Source of the DNA: JAJTHC01 sp044358835
GTDB taxonomy: Bacteria > Cyanobacteriota > Vampirovibrionia > Vampirovibrionales > JAJTHC01
Direction: 5' to 3'
Assembly: GCA_044358835.1 (NCBI GenBank)
Contig: JBIKNF010000002.1
Coordinates: 62,001-126,000, forward strand
Length of the DNA stretch: 64,000 nucleotides
In this document: piece by piece, positions 17,574-25,567 of the stretch
Layout: each line of letters starts with the position of its first letter
How positions within the stretch are numbered: position 1 is the first letter of the stretch
The notes under the pieces: model-generated
Seen by the model: only the letters and a program-made list of their open reading frames with translations
Databases searched by the model: none
Told to the model about the DNA's origin: nothing
Program-made: the position numbers and the translations under genes

Positions 17574-17853
17574 GCCTTGTTTAGACTTTGTCATAATTCT
17601 ATATTGTTTGATAGTAATTGATATTACTGAATTTATGACATCATAGCACGCTTGAACGTTTGATGTAATTCGACTGTTTTTGATGCTTTTCGATGCCAAG
17701 TGTCCCCAAAACGTCCCCTAAAAATAGGGGGCGTGTTCATGCTCATTTTAGAGCGATTCTATAAAGCCATCCGTCTATTTTGACGGGATGCTTTGATCGT
17801 TAAAATCAAAAGCTCCCCCATTGCGATTGCGAAAGTTGCGAAACCTGCGAAAG
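17552..17853 (+). repeat. Conserved island tip, copy A (inverted copy at 48959-49260)
   Basis: About 300 bases from the tRNA-Glu 3' piece inward match the reverse complement of 48959-49260, with long identical blocks such as the one containing GTTTGATGTAATTCGACTG. A segment of about 45 bases near 17610-17655 is unrelated. It includes a hairpin (CGTCCCCT/AGGGGGCG near 17720) and TTGCGAAA-type repeats at its inner end. Conserved cis sequence without an integrase suggests sites used by a trans-acting recombinase. Confidence 0.85.
17822..17853 (+). repeat. Iteron-like TGCGAAA repeats
   Basis: Four units of the form (T/C)TGCGA(T/A)(T/A) follow in tandem, with spacing of 6-10 bases: TTGCGATTGCGAAAG, TTGCGAAAC, CTGCGAAAG. 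Related clusters lie at 19288-19320 and, inverted, at 48959-48990. Such short direct repeats are typical of binding sites for an excisionase or a replication initiator. Confidence 0.6.
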
Positions 17854-17946
17854 TGGAATCCGTCTTATCGTTTAATCAGATACTTTATTATTAAACTTTA
17901 ATGTGTTATCATTTAACAAGTAAAACACTTATTAAAGGATAATTTT

Positions 17947-19113
17947 ATGCCCCCTTCAAAGCCTTCACAATACGGCACATACATTCAAAGCACTGCTTCA
18001 GGAGAACTCGTCAACGCCTTCATGCCTGCGGACTTGCCCTTAAGCCCACCCCTCGATCTAAGCTCGCTGGAACCACTGCTTGAAAAAGCCTCCCGCAAGC
18101 TAGGAGAGCTAAACGGCATGGCATCGCTATTGCCGAATGTGAACCTGTTTTTGTACCACTACATAAGGCAAGAAGCCTTGCTATCGTCTCAAATTGAAGG
18201 AACGCAATCGTCTTACCACGACCTCATGCTCCACGAAGCCCTAGAAGCTCCAAGCGTGCCACTGGAAGACATTGAAGAGGTGTCGACCTATATTAACGCC
18301 ATTCATCATGGCATCGCACGCTTGCAAAAGGACGACTTCCCACTTTCCTTAAGATTGATCCGTGAAGTGCATGAAAAACTACTCCACAACACCCGAGGCA
18401 TGCACAAACAAGCAGGTCACTTTCGCCAGTCTCAAAACTGGATAGGCGGTAGTCGCCCGAGTAACGCCCTTTTCGTTCCTCCTCCTCCTGAAAAGTTGGC
18501 GGATCTCTTGAAGAACCTCGAAGCCTTCATCCACGAAGAGCAAAGTAAGTTGCCCCACTTGGTGAAGGTCGCCATGCTACACTTGCAATTTGAGACCATT
18601 CACCCCTTTTTAGATGGCAACGGTCGGGCAGGGCGTTTATTGATAACACTTTATTTAATTGATAAAGGCATGCTCGATGCCCCTATTTTGTATTTGAGCC
18701 TTTACCTTAAAACGCATCGACACACCTATTACCGCTTGCTTCAAGACGTTCGTCTTGCGGATGGCTGGCTTGAATGGATACGCTTTTTTCTGCAAGGCGT
18801 GATAGACACTTGCGATTCGGCAATGGCTCAAACCAAAGCCCTTAACACCTTAATTAGTTCAGATGAAGCAAAGCTTGCGAGTCAAGGCAGGCAAAAAGAA
18901 ACCTTGTTAAGTGTGTTTCACTTCCTTTTGAATAAACCTGTTTTGTCGATTCCTTATGCGTCGGAACAATTAGGGCTTTCACAACCGACGGTGACGAAAG
19001 CATTTCAAACGCTTGAAACGTTAGGTATTGTGCAAGAAGAAAGCGGTAAACAACGAGGCAAGCTTTATGCGTATTCGGCGTATCTTGACGTGTTGAGTAA
19101 GCATCAAATCTAA
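17947..19113 (+). CDS. Class II Fic-domain AMPylase-like protein with winged helix
   Basis: A protein of 388 residues. The Fic core motif HPFLDGNGRAGR (219-230) is complete, including the catalytic His. The N-terminal inhibitory helix carries S-x-x-x-E-G at residues 80-85 (SSQIEG), the class II autoinhibitory motif whose Glu blocks the ATP site. The C-terminal 100 residues form a winged-helix domain (ASEQLGLSQPTVTKAFQTLE). Such Fic proteins AMPylate cellular targets or act as regulators; the target here is unknown. First gene inside island 1, with its own AT-rich leader and AAAGGAT ribosome-binding site. Confidence 0.92.
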   Translation: MPPSKPSQYGTYIQSTASGELVNAFMPADLPLSPPLDLSSLEPLLEKASRKLGELNGMASLLPNVNLFLYHYIRQEALLSSQIEGTQSSYHDLMLHEALEAPSVPLEDIEEVSTYINAIHHGIARLQKDDFPLSLRLIREVHEKLLHNTRGMHKQAGHFRQSQNWIGGSRPSNALFVPPPPEKLADLLKNLEAFIHEEQSKLPHLVKVAMLHLQFETIHPFLDGNGRAGRLLITLYLIDKGMLDAPILYLSLYLKTHRHTYYRLLQDVRLADGWLEWIRFFLQGVIDTCDSAMAQTKALNTLISSDEAKLASQGRQKETLLSVFHFLLNKPVLSIPYASEQLGLSQPTVTKAFQTLETLGIVQEESGKQRGKLYAYSAYLDVLSKHQI

Positions 19114-19287
19114 AAACGTTTTAAGTTTTACCCAAAACATCTGATTGACGCATGCGTGAATGTTGCCAACATGCGGTTTTCACTATATTTTCAAATTGTT
19201 TTTACCCCGCCCCTCCCCCCTTTGGAGAAAATTAGAAAAGGGGGATAGGTACGTCTATTTAATAAACGGTTTTTTAAATTGCCACGC

Positions 19288-19320
19288 TTGCGATTGCGAA
19301 ACCTGCGAAAGTTGCGAAAG
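19288..19320 (+). repeat. Second TGCGAAA repeat cluster
   Basis: TTGCGATTGCGAAAC, CTGCGAAAG and TTGCGAAAG follow one another, the same units as at 17822-17853 in a different order. They lie between the convergent Fic and HGGxSTG genes. Confidence 0.6.
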
Positions 19321-19329
19321 TTTACAATT

Positions 19330-19605
19330 CTAAACTTGACGCAAGACTGCCTTACATTGATTCAAAAGCTCCCGCACTTCTTGACGTTCGGCAATCGCTT
19401 CTTTCGTATGCAAGCCCGCCTTAAGATTCGCCTGTCGTTGAGCCAACTTGCCTTCGGACGTTTTCGCCCCTGTCGACTTTCCCCCGTGAAAGCGACACCG
19501 ACCGTTCTTCATCGCTGGTTGTGAGCATGGCAAGCCTGAACGCTTACTAGTGGCTCCACAAGGCTTGAAAAAGTGAAGTTTTGGGACATGGGGTAGGACT
19601 TCCAT
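19330..19605 (-). CDS. Small HGGxSTG-motif protein
   Basis: A 91-residue protein with three Cys (PCGATSKRSGLPC, then GRCRFHGG) followed by the motif RFHGGKSTGAKT and a basic helical tail. Small proteins with the HGGxSTG motif and a preceding Cys pair recur in prophage and island regions of many bacteria; their role is not known, though the Cys/His set suggests a metal-binding fold. ATG 19605 lies three bases after the stop of the 158-residue gene, so the two are cotranscribed. Confidence 0.75.
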   Translation of the reverse strand: MEVLPHVPKLHFFKPCGATSKRSGLPCSQPAMKNGRCRFHGGKSTGAKTSEGKLAQRQANLKAGLHTKEAIAERQEVRELLNQCKAVLRQV

Positions 19606-19608
19606 TTT

Positions 19609-20085
19609 TTACGTCCCTTGCGTCACGACCGCTTGCCCACCGTCATTCACATTCACTTGTTGCAAGAAGGTATTGCCCGACTTGCCTCGTAGTTTGGCAA
19701 GTGCTTCGGCTTGTTTGGCAAAGGCACCGCTTAACTTTAAAATACAATTGGTGAAGACTTTAAAACCGCTATGAAAGGTTTGATCTTTCAAACGTCCACT
19801 CATCATAAAGGTTTGTTCTTGAAGCATGAGCATATTTAAGGCAAGCAAGGCTTCGGTGCTGGATTGTGCCTGTATATCGTGGAGGTATTGCACCACCATG
19901 TTCGGATCCATTTCGATTGAGGCACTAGGAAACGTGTTCATATACTGGTGAAGCCAGTGCATGGCAAGGGTGGGGCTTGTGGTGCCAAACAACGTGGCTA
20001 GTTCGTGAATGTTTTCGTCGTTGCTAAGCATCCACTGGTTTTCGTCGTTGCGTTTAAATATCGGATGTGTTGCCAGTGCCTTCAT
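19609..20085 (-). CDS. Phage/island-associated hypothetical protein
   Basis: A 158-residue, mainly helical protein ending in QQVNVNDGGQAVVTQGT. That tail (VxVxxGGQAxV) is common in island proteins found next to HGGxSTG proteins, so the pair is a conserved module of unknown role. The start is ATG 20085 with AGGAGG seven bases upstream; an earlier start at 20136 would include that site in the coding sequence. No signal peptide. Its helical middle (SGFKVFTNCILKLSGAFAKQAEALAKL) has no family I recognise. Confidence 0.72.
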   Translation of the reverse strand: MKALATHPIFKRNDENQWMLSNDENIHELATLFGTTSPTLAMHWLHQYMNTFPSASIEMDPNMVVQYLHDIQAQSSTEALLALNMLMLQEQTFMMSGRLKDQTFHSGFKVFTNCILKLSGAFAKQAEALAKLRGKSGNTFLQQVNVNDGGQAVVTQGT

Positions 20086-20309
20086 GCCATGCCCTCCTTG
20101 TTGGTTACGCCTATTATAGCATGTTGTGGTGTGCATTGAAAACGATTGAATATGTTTAGTTTAGAAAGTATTGTTGATGATTGGTAGACGGGAGAAAAAG
20201 GGGGTACTCCTTCTAGTTTATGCTTTGCAAAAAAAAATCGCCACAAAAAAATAGAAGGAGACTTCTCGTTTACGACACACACATTAGAAAGTAGCCACCA
20301 GAACACAAG

Positions 20310-20338
20310 TTGAACCTTTGTTTTATTTGGGATAAAAT
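20310..20338 (+). promoter_or_regulatory. Likely promoter of the restriction-modification operon
   Basis: TTGAAC (20310-20315) and TAAAAT (20333-20338) are separated by exactly 17 bases and lie about 70 bases before the hsdM ATG. The rest of 20137-20408 shows no gene. Confidence 0.5.
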
Positions 20339-20408
20339 AATCAATACCTGTTATAAAAAACTAATAAAATTAGCCACCTAAAATCAGACAAGAAAGAAAC
20401 ATTAGACC

Positions 20409-21971
20409 ATGACAAGCAACCAACAACGTGCAGAACTACACCGCCAAATTTGGCAGATTGCTAACGATGTGCGTGGAGCCGTTGACGGTTGGGACTTTAA
20501 ACAATTTGTACTTGGCACACTGTTTTATCGCTTTATTAGCGAAAACTTTACCCTCTACATCGAAGCCGATGACGATAGCATCCAATATGCAGAACTACCT
20601 GATAGTGTTATTACGCCCGCCATTAAAGACGATGCTATTAAAACCAAGGGATACTTTATTTACCCTAGCCAGCTTTTTGTGAATGTGGCTAAAAATGCTC
20701 ATAGTAATGAAACCCTAAACACGGATTTAGCCAAAATCTTTACCGCCATTGAAGCGTCTGCTCAGGGCTACCCCTCTGAGCATGACATCAAAGGGTTATT
20801 TGCCGATTTTGACACCACCAGCAACCGTCTTGGCAACACGGTAAAGGACAAAAACACACGTCTTTCCGCCGTACTTAAAGGGGTTTCTGCTTTACAGTTT
20901 GGTGATTTTCAGAACAACCAAATTGATCTATTTGGCGATGCCTATGAGTTTTTAATCTCGAATTATGCGGCTAATGCAGGTAAATCAGGCGGAGAGTTTT
21001 TCACCCCACAGCAAGTATCTAAACTGATTGCTCGGCTTGCTCTTCACGGACAAGACAAGGTGAATAAAATCTATGATCCTGCCTGCGGTTCAGGTTCTTT
21101 ATTGTTGCAGGCGAAAAAACAATTCGATGCTCACATTGTAGAAGACGGCTTCTTTGGTCAAGAAATCAATCACACCACCTACAATCTAGCACGCATGAAC
21201 ATGTTTTTGCACAACATCAATTACGATAAATTCAATATCCAATTAGGCGACACGCTGATTGTCCCTAAATTTCAAGATGACAAACCCTTTGATGCCATTG
21301 TTTCCAATCCGCCCTATTCCGTTAAATGGATAGGGTCTGATGATCCCACCTTGATTAACGACGATCGCTTTGCTCCTGCGGGTGTGTTGGCTCCTAAATC
21401 AAAAGCTGATTTTGCTTTTGTACTTCATGCCCTAAGTTATCTTTCATCCAAAGGGAGGGCGGCTTTGGTTTGCTTCCCTGGTATTTTTTATCGAGGAGGG
21501 GCTGAGCAAAAAATACGCCAATATCTAGTAGATAATGGTTATGTGGAAACGATTATTTCACTTGCCCCCAACTTGTTTTATGGTACAAGCATTGCGGTTA
21601 CTATTTTGGTACTTTCTAAAAAAAGTAATGCCGTTGTTCAGTTTATTGATGCCAGTGCTTTGTTTAAAAAGGAAACCAACAACAACGTTCTTACTGATAA
21701 CGATGATCAAGATAATCTAGGACACATTCAACAAATAATGCAGGTTTTTGAAAGTAAGCAGGATGTTGAGCATTTTGCTAAAAACATACCGCACAAAGAA
21801 ATTGCGGAGAAGGACTACAATCTTTCCGTTAGTAGCTATGTGGAAACTAAAGATACTCGTGAAGTGATTGATATTCACATCCTGAATCAAAAAATCGAGG
21901 GCATTGTGGCACGACAACGCGAACTTCGTACGAGTATTGATGCCATTGTAGCGGAACTGGAAGGAGCATAG
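20409..21971 (+). CDS. hsdM: Type I restriction-modification DNA methyltransferase, HsdM
   Basis: N6-adenine methyltransferase subunit of a type I system. It has the HsdM N-terminal helical domain, the SAM-binding motif DPACGSG (223-229) and the catalytic NPPY (300-303). FFTPQQVSKLIARL precedes motif I as in the family. The 520-residue length equals that of the type IC enzyme EcoR124I as I recall it. With HsdS it methylates the recognition site and protects it; with HsdR it forms the restriction complex. The next gene starts one base after its stop, with GGAG inside the hsdM end. Confidence 0.96.
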   Translation: MTSNQQRAELHRQIWQIANDVRGAVDGWDFKQFVLGTLFYRFISENFTLYIEADDDSIQYAELPDSVITPAIKDDAIKTKGYFIYPSQLFVNVAKNAHSNETLNTDLAKIFTAIEASAQGYPSEHDIKGLFADFDTTSNRLGNTVKDKNTRLSAVLKGVSALQFGDFQNNQIDLFGDAYEFLISNYAANAGKSGGEFFTPQQVSKLIARLALHGQDKVNKIYDPACGSGSLLLQAKKQFDAHIVEDGFFGQEINHTTYNLARMNMFLHNINYDKFNIQLGDTLIVPKFQDDKPFDAIVSNPPYSVKWIGSDDPTLINDDRFAPAGVLAPKSKADFAFVLHALSYLSSKGRAALVCFPGIFYRGGAEQKIRQYLVDNGYVETIISLAPNLFYGTSIAVTILVLSKKSNAVVQFIDASALFKKETNNNVLTDNDDQDNLGHIQQIMQVFESKQDVEHFAKNIPHKEIAEKDYNLSVSSYVETKDTREVIDIHILNQKIEGIVARQRELRTSIDAIVAELEGA

Positions 21972-21972
21972 C

Positions 21973-22992
21973 ATGAAGCCAAACTTTCAATTTTTATTGT
22001 ACACCTTGCCCGAAACCACTGTCACCGTGAATGCCGTGATTAAGGATGATACCATTTGGCTGACTCAAAAAGCCATGGCGGAACTGTTTGGTGTGCAAAC
22101 CCCTGCCATTAACAAACATTTGAATAGTATTTTTAGTGAAGGGGAATTACAAGAATCTTCAACTGTTTCCATTTTGGAAATAGTTCAGCAAGAAGGTGAG
22201 CGTTTAGTTAAGCGACAACAGGCTTTCTACAATCTTGATGCCATTATTTCGGTGGGCTATCGAGTCAATTCACTCAAGGCAACCCATTTTAGAATATGGG
22301 CAACCCAAGTATTAAAAGAATACATGCAAAAAGGCTTTGTGCTGGATGATGAACGCTTAAAGCAGGGTAAAACCGCTTTTGGTAAGGATTATTTTAAAGA
22401 GTTGCTGGAACGTGTCCGTTCTATTCGCTCAAGCGAGCGTCGCATTTGGCAACAAATTACGGATATTTTTTCGGAATGTAGCATTGATTACGACAAAAAT
22501 GCAGAACTCACCAAAGAGTTTTTCGCCATTATTCAAAACAAGTTTCATTATGCCATTACAGGGCAAACAGCGGCTGAAATTATTCACACGAAAGCCGACA
22601 AAACTCAAGAACACATGGGGTTGGTTACGTGGAAGAACTCCCCCGATGGACGCATTTTGAAATCAGATGTAACGGTCGCTAAAAACTACCTCGCTGAAAA
22701 AGAAATACGCCAGTTGGAGCGAACCGTAACGGGTTATTTTGATTATATTGAAGATTTGATTGAGCGAGAAAATACGTTTACCATGGAAAGTTTTATTGAA
22801 AGCGTAAATGCGTTTTTAGAATTTAGAAAATATGAAGTACTCGCTGATAAAAATAAAGGCAAAGTTTCTAAGAAACAAGCCCATGCAAAAGCCAAAGCTG
22901 AATACGATGTATTTAATAAAACCCAACGCATTGAATCGGATTTTGACCGTGTTATTAAACGATTTAAAAACAAAGACAACCCCACCCCCTAG
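21973..22992 (+). CDS. RhuM family protein
   Basis: A 339-residue protein of the RhuM/virulence family. It has an N-terminal DNA-binding-like region (DDTIWLTQKAMAELFGVQTPAINKHL is longer; key part TQKAMAELFGVQT) and the hallmark YNLDAIISVGYRVNS and FRIWATQVLKEYMQKGF. RhuM proteins often sit inside type I restriction loci and other islands, but their function is unknown; the front half looks like a winged helix-turn-helix. It lies between hsdM (one-base gap) and hsdS, so it is translated with the restriction operon. Confidence 0.92.
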   Translation: MKPNFQFLLYTLPETTVTVNAVIKDDTIWLTQKAMAELFGVQTPAINKHLNSIFSEGELQESSTVSILEIVQQEGERLVKRQQAFYNLDAIISVGYRVNSLKATHFRIWATQVLKEYMQKGFVLDDERLKQGKTAFGKDYFKELLERVRSIRSSERRIWQQITDIFSECSIDYDKNAELTKEFFAIIQNKFHYAITGQTAAEIIHTKADKTQEHMGLVTWKNSPDGRILKSDVTVAKNYLAEKEIRQLERTVTGYFDYIEDLIERENTFTMESFIESVNAFLEFRKYEVLADKNKGKVSKKQAHAKAKAEYDVFNKTQRIESDFDRVIKRFKNKDNPTP

Positions 22993-23037
22993 GGACGGTG
23001 TATGGGCAGACCTGCCCCCCAACGCAAAGGATACCGC

Positions 23038-24312
23038 ATGAGTACCACGACACCCCAAATAAAAGACCTGATCGCCCAACACTGCCCCAACGGCGTGGAG
23101 TGGAAATCGTTGGGAGATGTGGCTGAAATATATGGAGGTCTTACGGGAAAAAGTAAGGCTGACTTTGAAAACGGCAACGCAAAATATATTTCATACAAAA
23201 ATATTTTTAAAAACATAGATATTGATGTAAATACTCTAGAGTTTGTCAAAACATCTGACTATGAAAATCAGCATCAAGTGAAATATGGAGACGTTTTGTT
23301 TACAGGGTCATCTGAAATTGCTGACGAAGCAGGCATGTCCTCGGCTGTAACCACAGGGTTCGATGAACCAGTTTATTTAAATAGTTTTTCATTTGGTGTC
23401 AGATTTAATAAAGACATAAAGCTAATTCCAGAGTTTTCAAAATTTTTGTTCCGTGGTAGTTTTATGCGAACTGAAATCGCAAAAACTGCCAATGGTGTAA
23501 CTCGTTTTAATATATCCAAGGCTCTGTTTAGGAAACTCCAAATCCCCGTACCGCCGATAGAGGTGCAACGTGAAATTGTCCGTATTTTGGACAATTTCAC
23601 AGAGCTAGAAGCAGAGCTAGAAGCAGAGCTAGAAGCAGAGCTAGAAGCACGGAAACAACAATACACCTTCTACCGCAACCAGCTCCTCACGTTTGAAGAA
23701 GGCTCCGTTGAGTGGAAGACTTTGGGGGATAACGATTACTTTGATGTTGGCTCAGGAGGAACACCCTCAAAATCTAAATCAGAGTATTGGCATGACGGAA
23801 CTATTCCATGGCTTAAATCTGAATCATGCAATAATGAACCTGTTTATTTAGCTAATGATTACATCACCCCTCTAGGTCTACAAAAATCAAGTGCAAAGCT
23901 TTTAGAGAAAGAAACAACTTTAATTGCATTGGTTGGTGCTACTATTTTTAAAACTGCTTTTCTGGAATTTCAAGCTACAACTAATCAGAACATTGCCAGT
24001 ATTAAATCCACAAATAATAATGTTATAAACGATAAATTTGTTTTTCACTATATTACGAATTTATACAATAAACTTAAATCAGAAATGCGAAATTATGGAA
24101 TGCTCAATTTAACCACATTAAGACAATTTCAAATACCCATCCCACACATTGACGTACAAAACGAGATTGTCCGCATTCTCGACAAGTTTGATGCCTTGGT
24201 GAACGATCTTTCAAGCGGTTTGCCTGCCGAACTGCAAGCCCGCCGTCAACAATACGAATACTATCGCAACCAATTGCTCACCTTCCCCAAACTTGAAGAG
24301 GTGACATCGTAA
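23038..24312 (+). CDS. hsdS: Type I restriction specificity subunit, HsdS
   Basis: DNA-recognition subunit with two target recognition domains, each followed by a conserved helical region ending in ARKQQYTFYRNQLLTF (residue about 205) and ARRQQYEYYRNQLLTF at the end. At 23602-23649 the central spacer contains four exact 12-bp repeats encoding ELEA; in type IC enzymes the number of such four-residue repeats sets the spacing between the two half-sites. ATG 23038 with AAGGA eight bases upstream is preferred; an in-frame ATG at 23002 is possible. Followed one base later by the ATPase gene. Confidence 0.95.
   Translation: MSTTTPQIKDLIAQHCPNGVEWKSLGDVAEIYGGLTGKSKADFENGNAKYISYKNIFKNIDIDVNTLEFVKTSDYENQHQVKYGDVLFTGSSEIADEAGMSSAVTTGFDEPVYLNSFSFGVRFNKDIKLIPEFSKFLFRGSFMRTEIAKTANGVTRFNISKALFRKLQIPVPPIEVQREIVRILDNFTELEAELEAELEAELEARKQQYTFYRNQLLTFEEGSVEWKTLGDNDYFDVGSGGTPSKSKSEYWHDGTIPWLKSESCNNEPVYLANDYITPLGLQKSSAKLLEKETTLIALVGATIFKTAFLEFQATTNQNIASIKSTNNNVINDKFVFHYITNLYNKLKSEMRNYGMLNLTTLRQFQIPIPHIDVQNEIVRILDKFDALVNDLSSGLPAELQARRQQYEYYRNQLLTFPKLEEVTS
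23602..23649 (+). repeat. Four exact 12-bp tandem repeats in hsdS
   Basis: GAGCTAGAAGCA is repeated four times without mismatch, in frame, coding for (ELEA)x4 in the central helix. Gain or loss of a unit by slippage keeps the frame and would lengthen or shorten the helix between the recognition domains. Confidence 0.95.
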
Positions 24313-24313
24313 A

Positions 24314-25567
24314 ATGAGCAAGACACTCAAGGAAATAGCTCAACAACTGAGTACGCCTCAAGTTACCAAGAAAAAAACCAAGCAGATTCCAACTAAAGAA
24401 ATTGAAGAGTCCAAGCCTGTCCCTAAAGTGCAGTTAATCTATGCTTTTAACGGTACGGGTAAAACACGCCTTTCACTTGAGTTAAAAAAATTGGTCTTCC
24501 CAAAATTTGATGATATGGAGGGGCTGTTTGATGATATGGAGGGATCGTTTGATGATGCGGGTGGCTCAACATTTAAGAAAATTTTGTATTACAATGCTTT
24601 TACAGAAGATTTATTCTATTGGGATAACGATTTAAAACATGATGCCGAACCAAAGCTAAAGATCCAGCCCAACAGCTTCACAGATCGGATTTTGAAAGAA
24701 CTGAAAGAAGGAGGGCTAGATCAAAACATCATTGCAAATTTCCAAAGTTATGGAAATGATAAACTCACGCCAAAGTTTAATGAAGAATATAAAACTAAAA
24801 ATAAAGACAATAAAGAAATCATTATTCCAGCCTATTCTGAGGTGACTTTTTCATTTCAGCGTGGGGATGATACAAGGTCGGGCAACATAAAAATATCTAA
24901 AGGTGAAGAAAGTCTCTTTATTTGGAGCCTTTTTTATACGCTACTGAAACACCTTAATGAGTTAGAACCTGATGAACGTGAAACCTCAGAATTTAATTTA
25001 CTTGAATATGTGTTTATTGATGATCCTGTAAGTTCACTTGATGAAAATCACCTAATTGAACTCGCTGTTAGTTTGGCGGATTTGATTAAAAGAAGTGGGT
25101 CTAAAATAAAGTTTATCATCACAACCCACAACCCACTTTTTTATAATGTTTTGTACAATGAGTTCAGTCAGAAAACTGGTTACCTATTGAATGCTTTAGA
25201 AGACGGTACGTTTACCTTAATTGAAAAACAAGGGGACTCTAATCAAAGTTTTTCATATCATTTATACTTAAAACAAGTACTGGAAGAGGCAATTGAAAAT
25301 AATCAGGTTCAAAAATATCACTTTACCCTTTTACGTAATCTTTACGAAAAAACGGCGACATTTCTAGGGTATCCAAGATGGTCGGAACTTTTACCCGATG
25401 ACAAACGACTTTACTATAACCGTATTATTCAATTTACAAGCCATAGTACGCTATCAAACGAAGAAGTAGCAGAACCTACCCCGCAAGAAAAACAAACGGT
25501 AAAACTGTTGTTAAATCACTTATTGGAGAACTCTGTCTACAATTCAAAGGGAACACAAAATGCTTGA
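24314..25567 (+). CDS. PrrC-like anticodon nuclease (AAA/ABC ATPase with ACNase triad)
   Basis: A protein of 417 residues. The N-terminal ABC-type ATPase has Walker A AFNGTGKT (44-51), a signature-like ISKGEES (194-200), Walker B and D-loop VFIDDPVSSLD (233-243) and the H-loop THN (271-273). The C-terminal part holds R341-x3-E345 and H377; the E-to-H distance of 32 equals that of the catalytic Arg320, Glu324, His356 of E. coli PrrC. PrrC cuts tRNA-Lys when a phage disables the type IC enzyme. The gene lies between hsdS and hsdR, as prrC does. Residues 65-83 hold three tandem FDDMEG-like units. The tRNA target is unknown. Confidence 0.75.
   Translation: MSKTLKEIAQQLSTPQVTKKKTKQIPTKEIEESKPVPKVQLIYAFNGTGKTRLSLELKKLVFPKFDDMEGLFDDMEGSFDDAGGSTFKKILYYNAFTEDLFYWDNDLKHDAEPKLKIQPNSFTDRILKELKEGGLDQNIIANFQSYGNDKLTPKFNEEYKTKNKDNKEIIIPAYSEVTFSFQRGDDTRSGNIKISKGEESLFIWSLFYTLLKHLNELEPDERETSEFNLLEYVFIDDPVSSLDENHLIELAVSLADLIKRSGSKIKFIITTHNPLFYNVLYNEFSQKTGYLLNALEDGTFTLIEKQGDSNQSFSYHLYLKQVLEEAIENNQVQKYHFTLLRNLYEKTATFLGYPRWSELLPDDKRLYYNRIIQFTSHSTLSNEEVAEPTPQEKQTVKLLLNHLLENSVYNSKGTQNA

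Larger units (their letters stand above)
17391..17946. other. Junction between core genome and island 1
   Basis: A stretch without genes. It holds the left attachment repeat (17543-17573) and the island tip conserved in the second element (to 17853), then an AT-rich leader before the Fic gene with AAAGGAT as ribosome-binding site. Reading frames crossing the att site are artefacts. Confidence 0.7.

Noticed and set aside
17431..17646. Frame crossing the left att site
   Set aside because: It reads through a tRNA remnant and island tip; a by-product of the junction.
24314..25567. Generic SMC/RecF-like ATPase
   Set aside because: The position inside the hsd operon and the R-x3-E...H triad with PrrC spacing fit an anticodon nuclease better.
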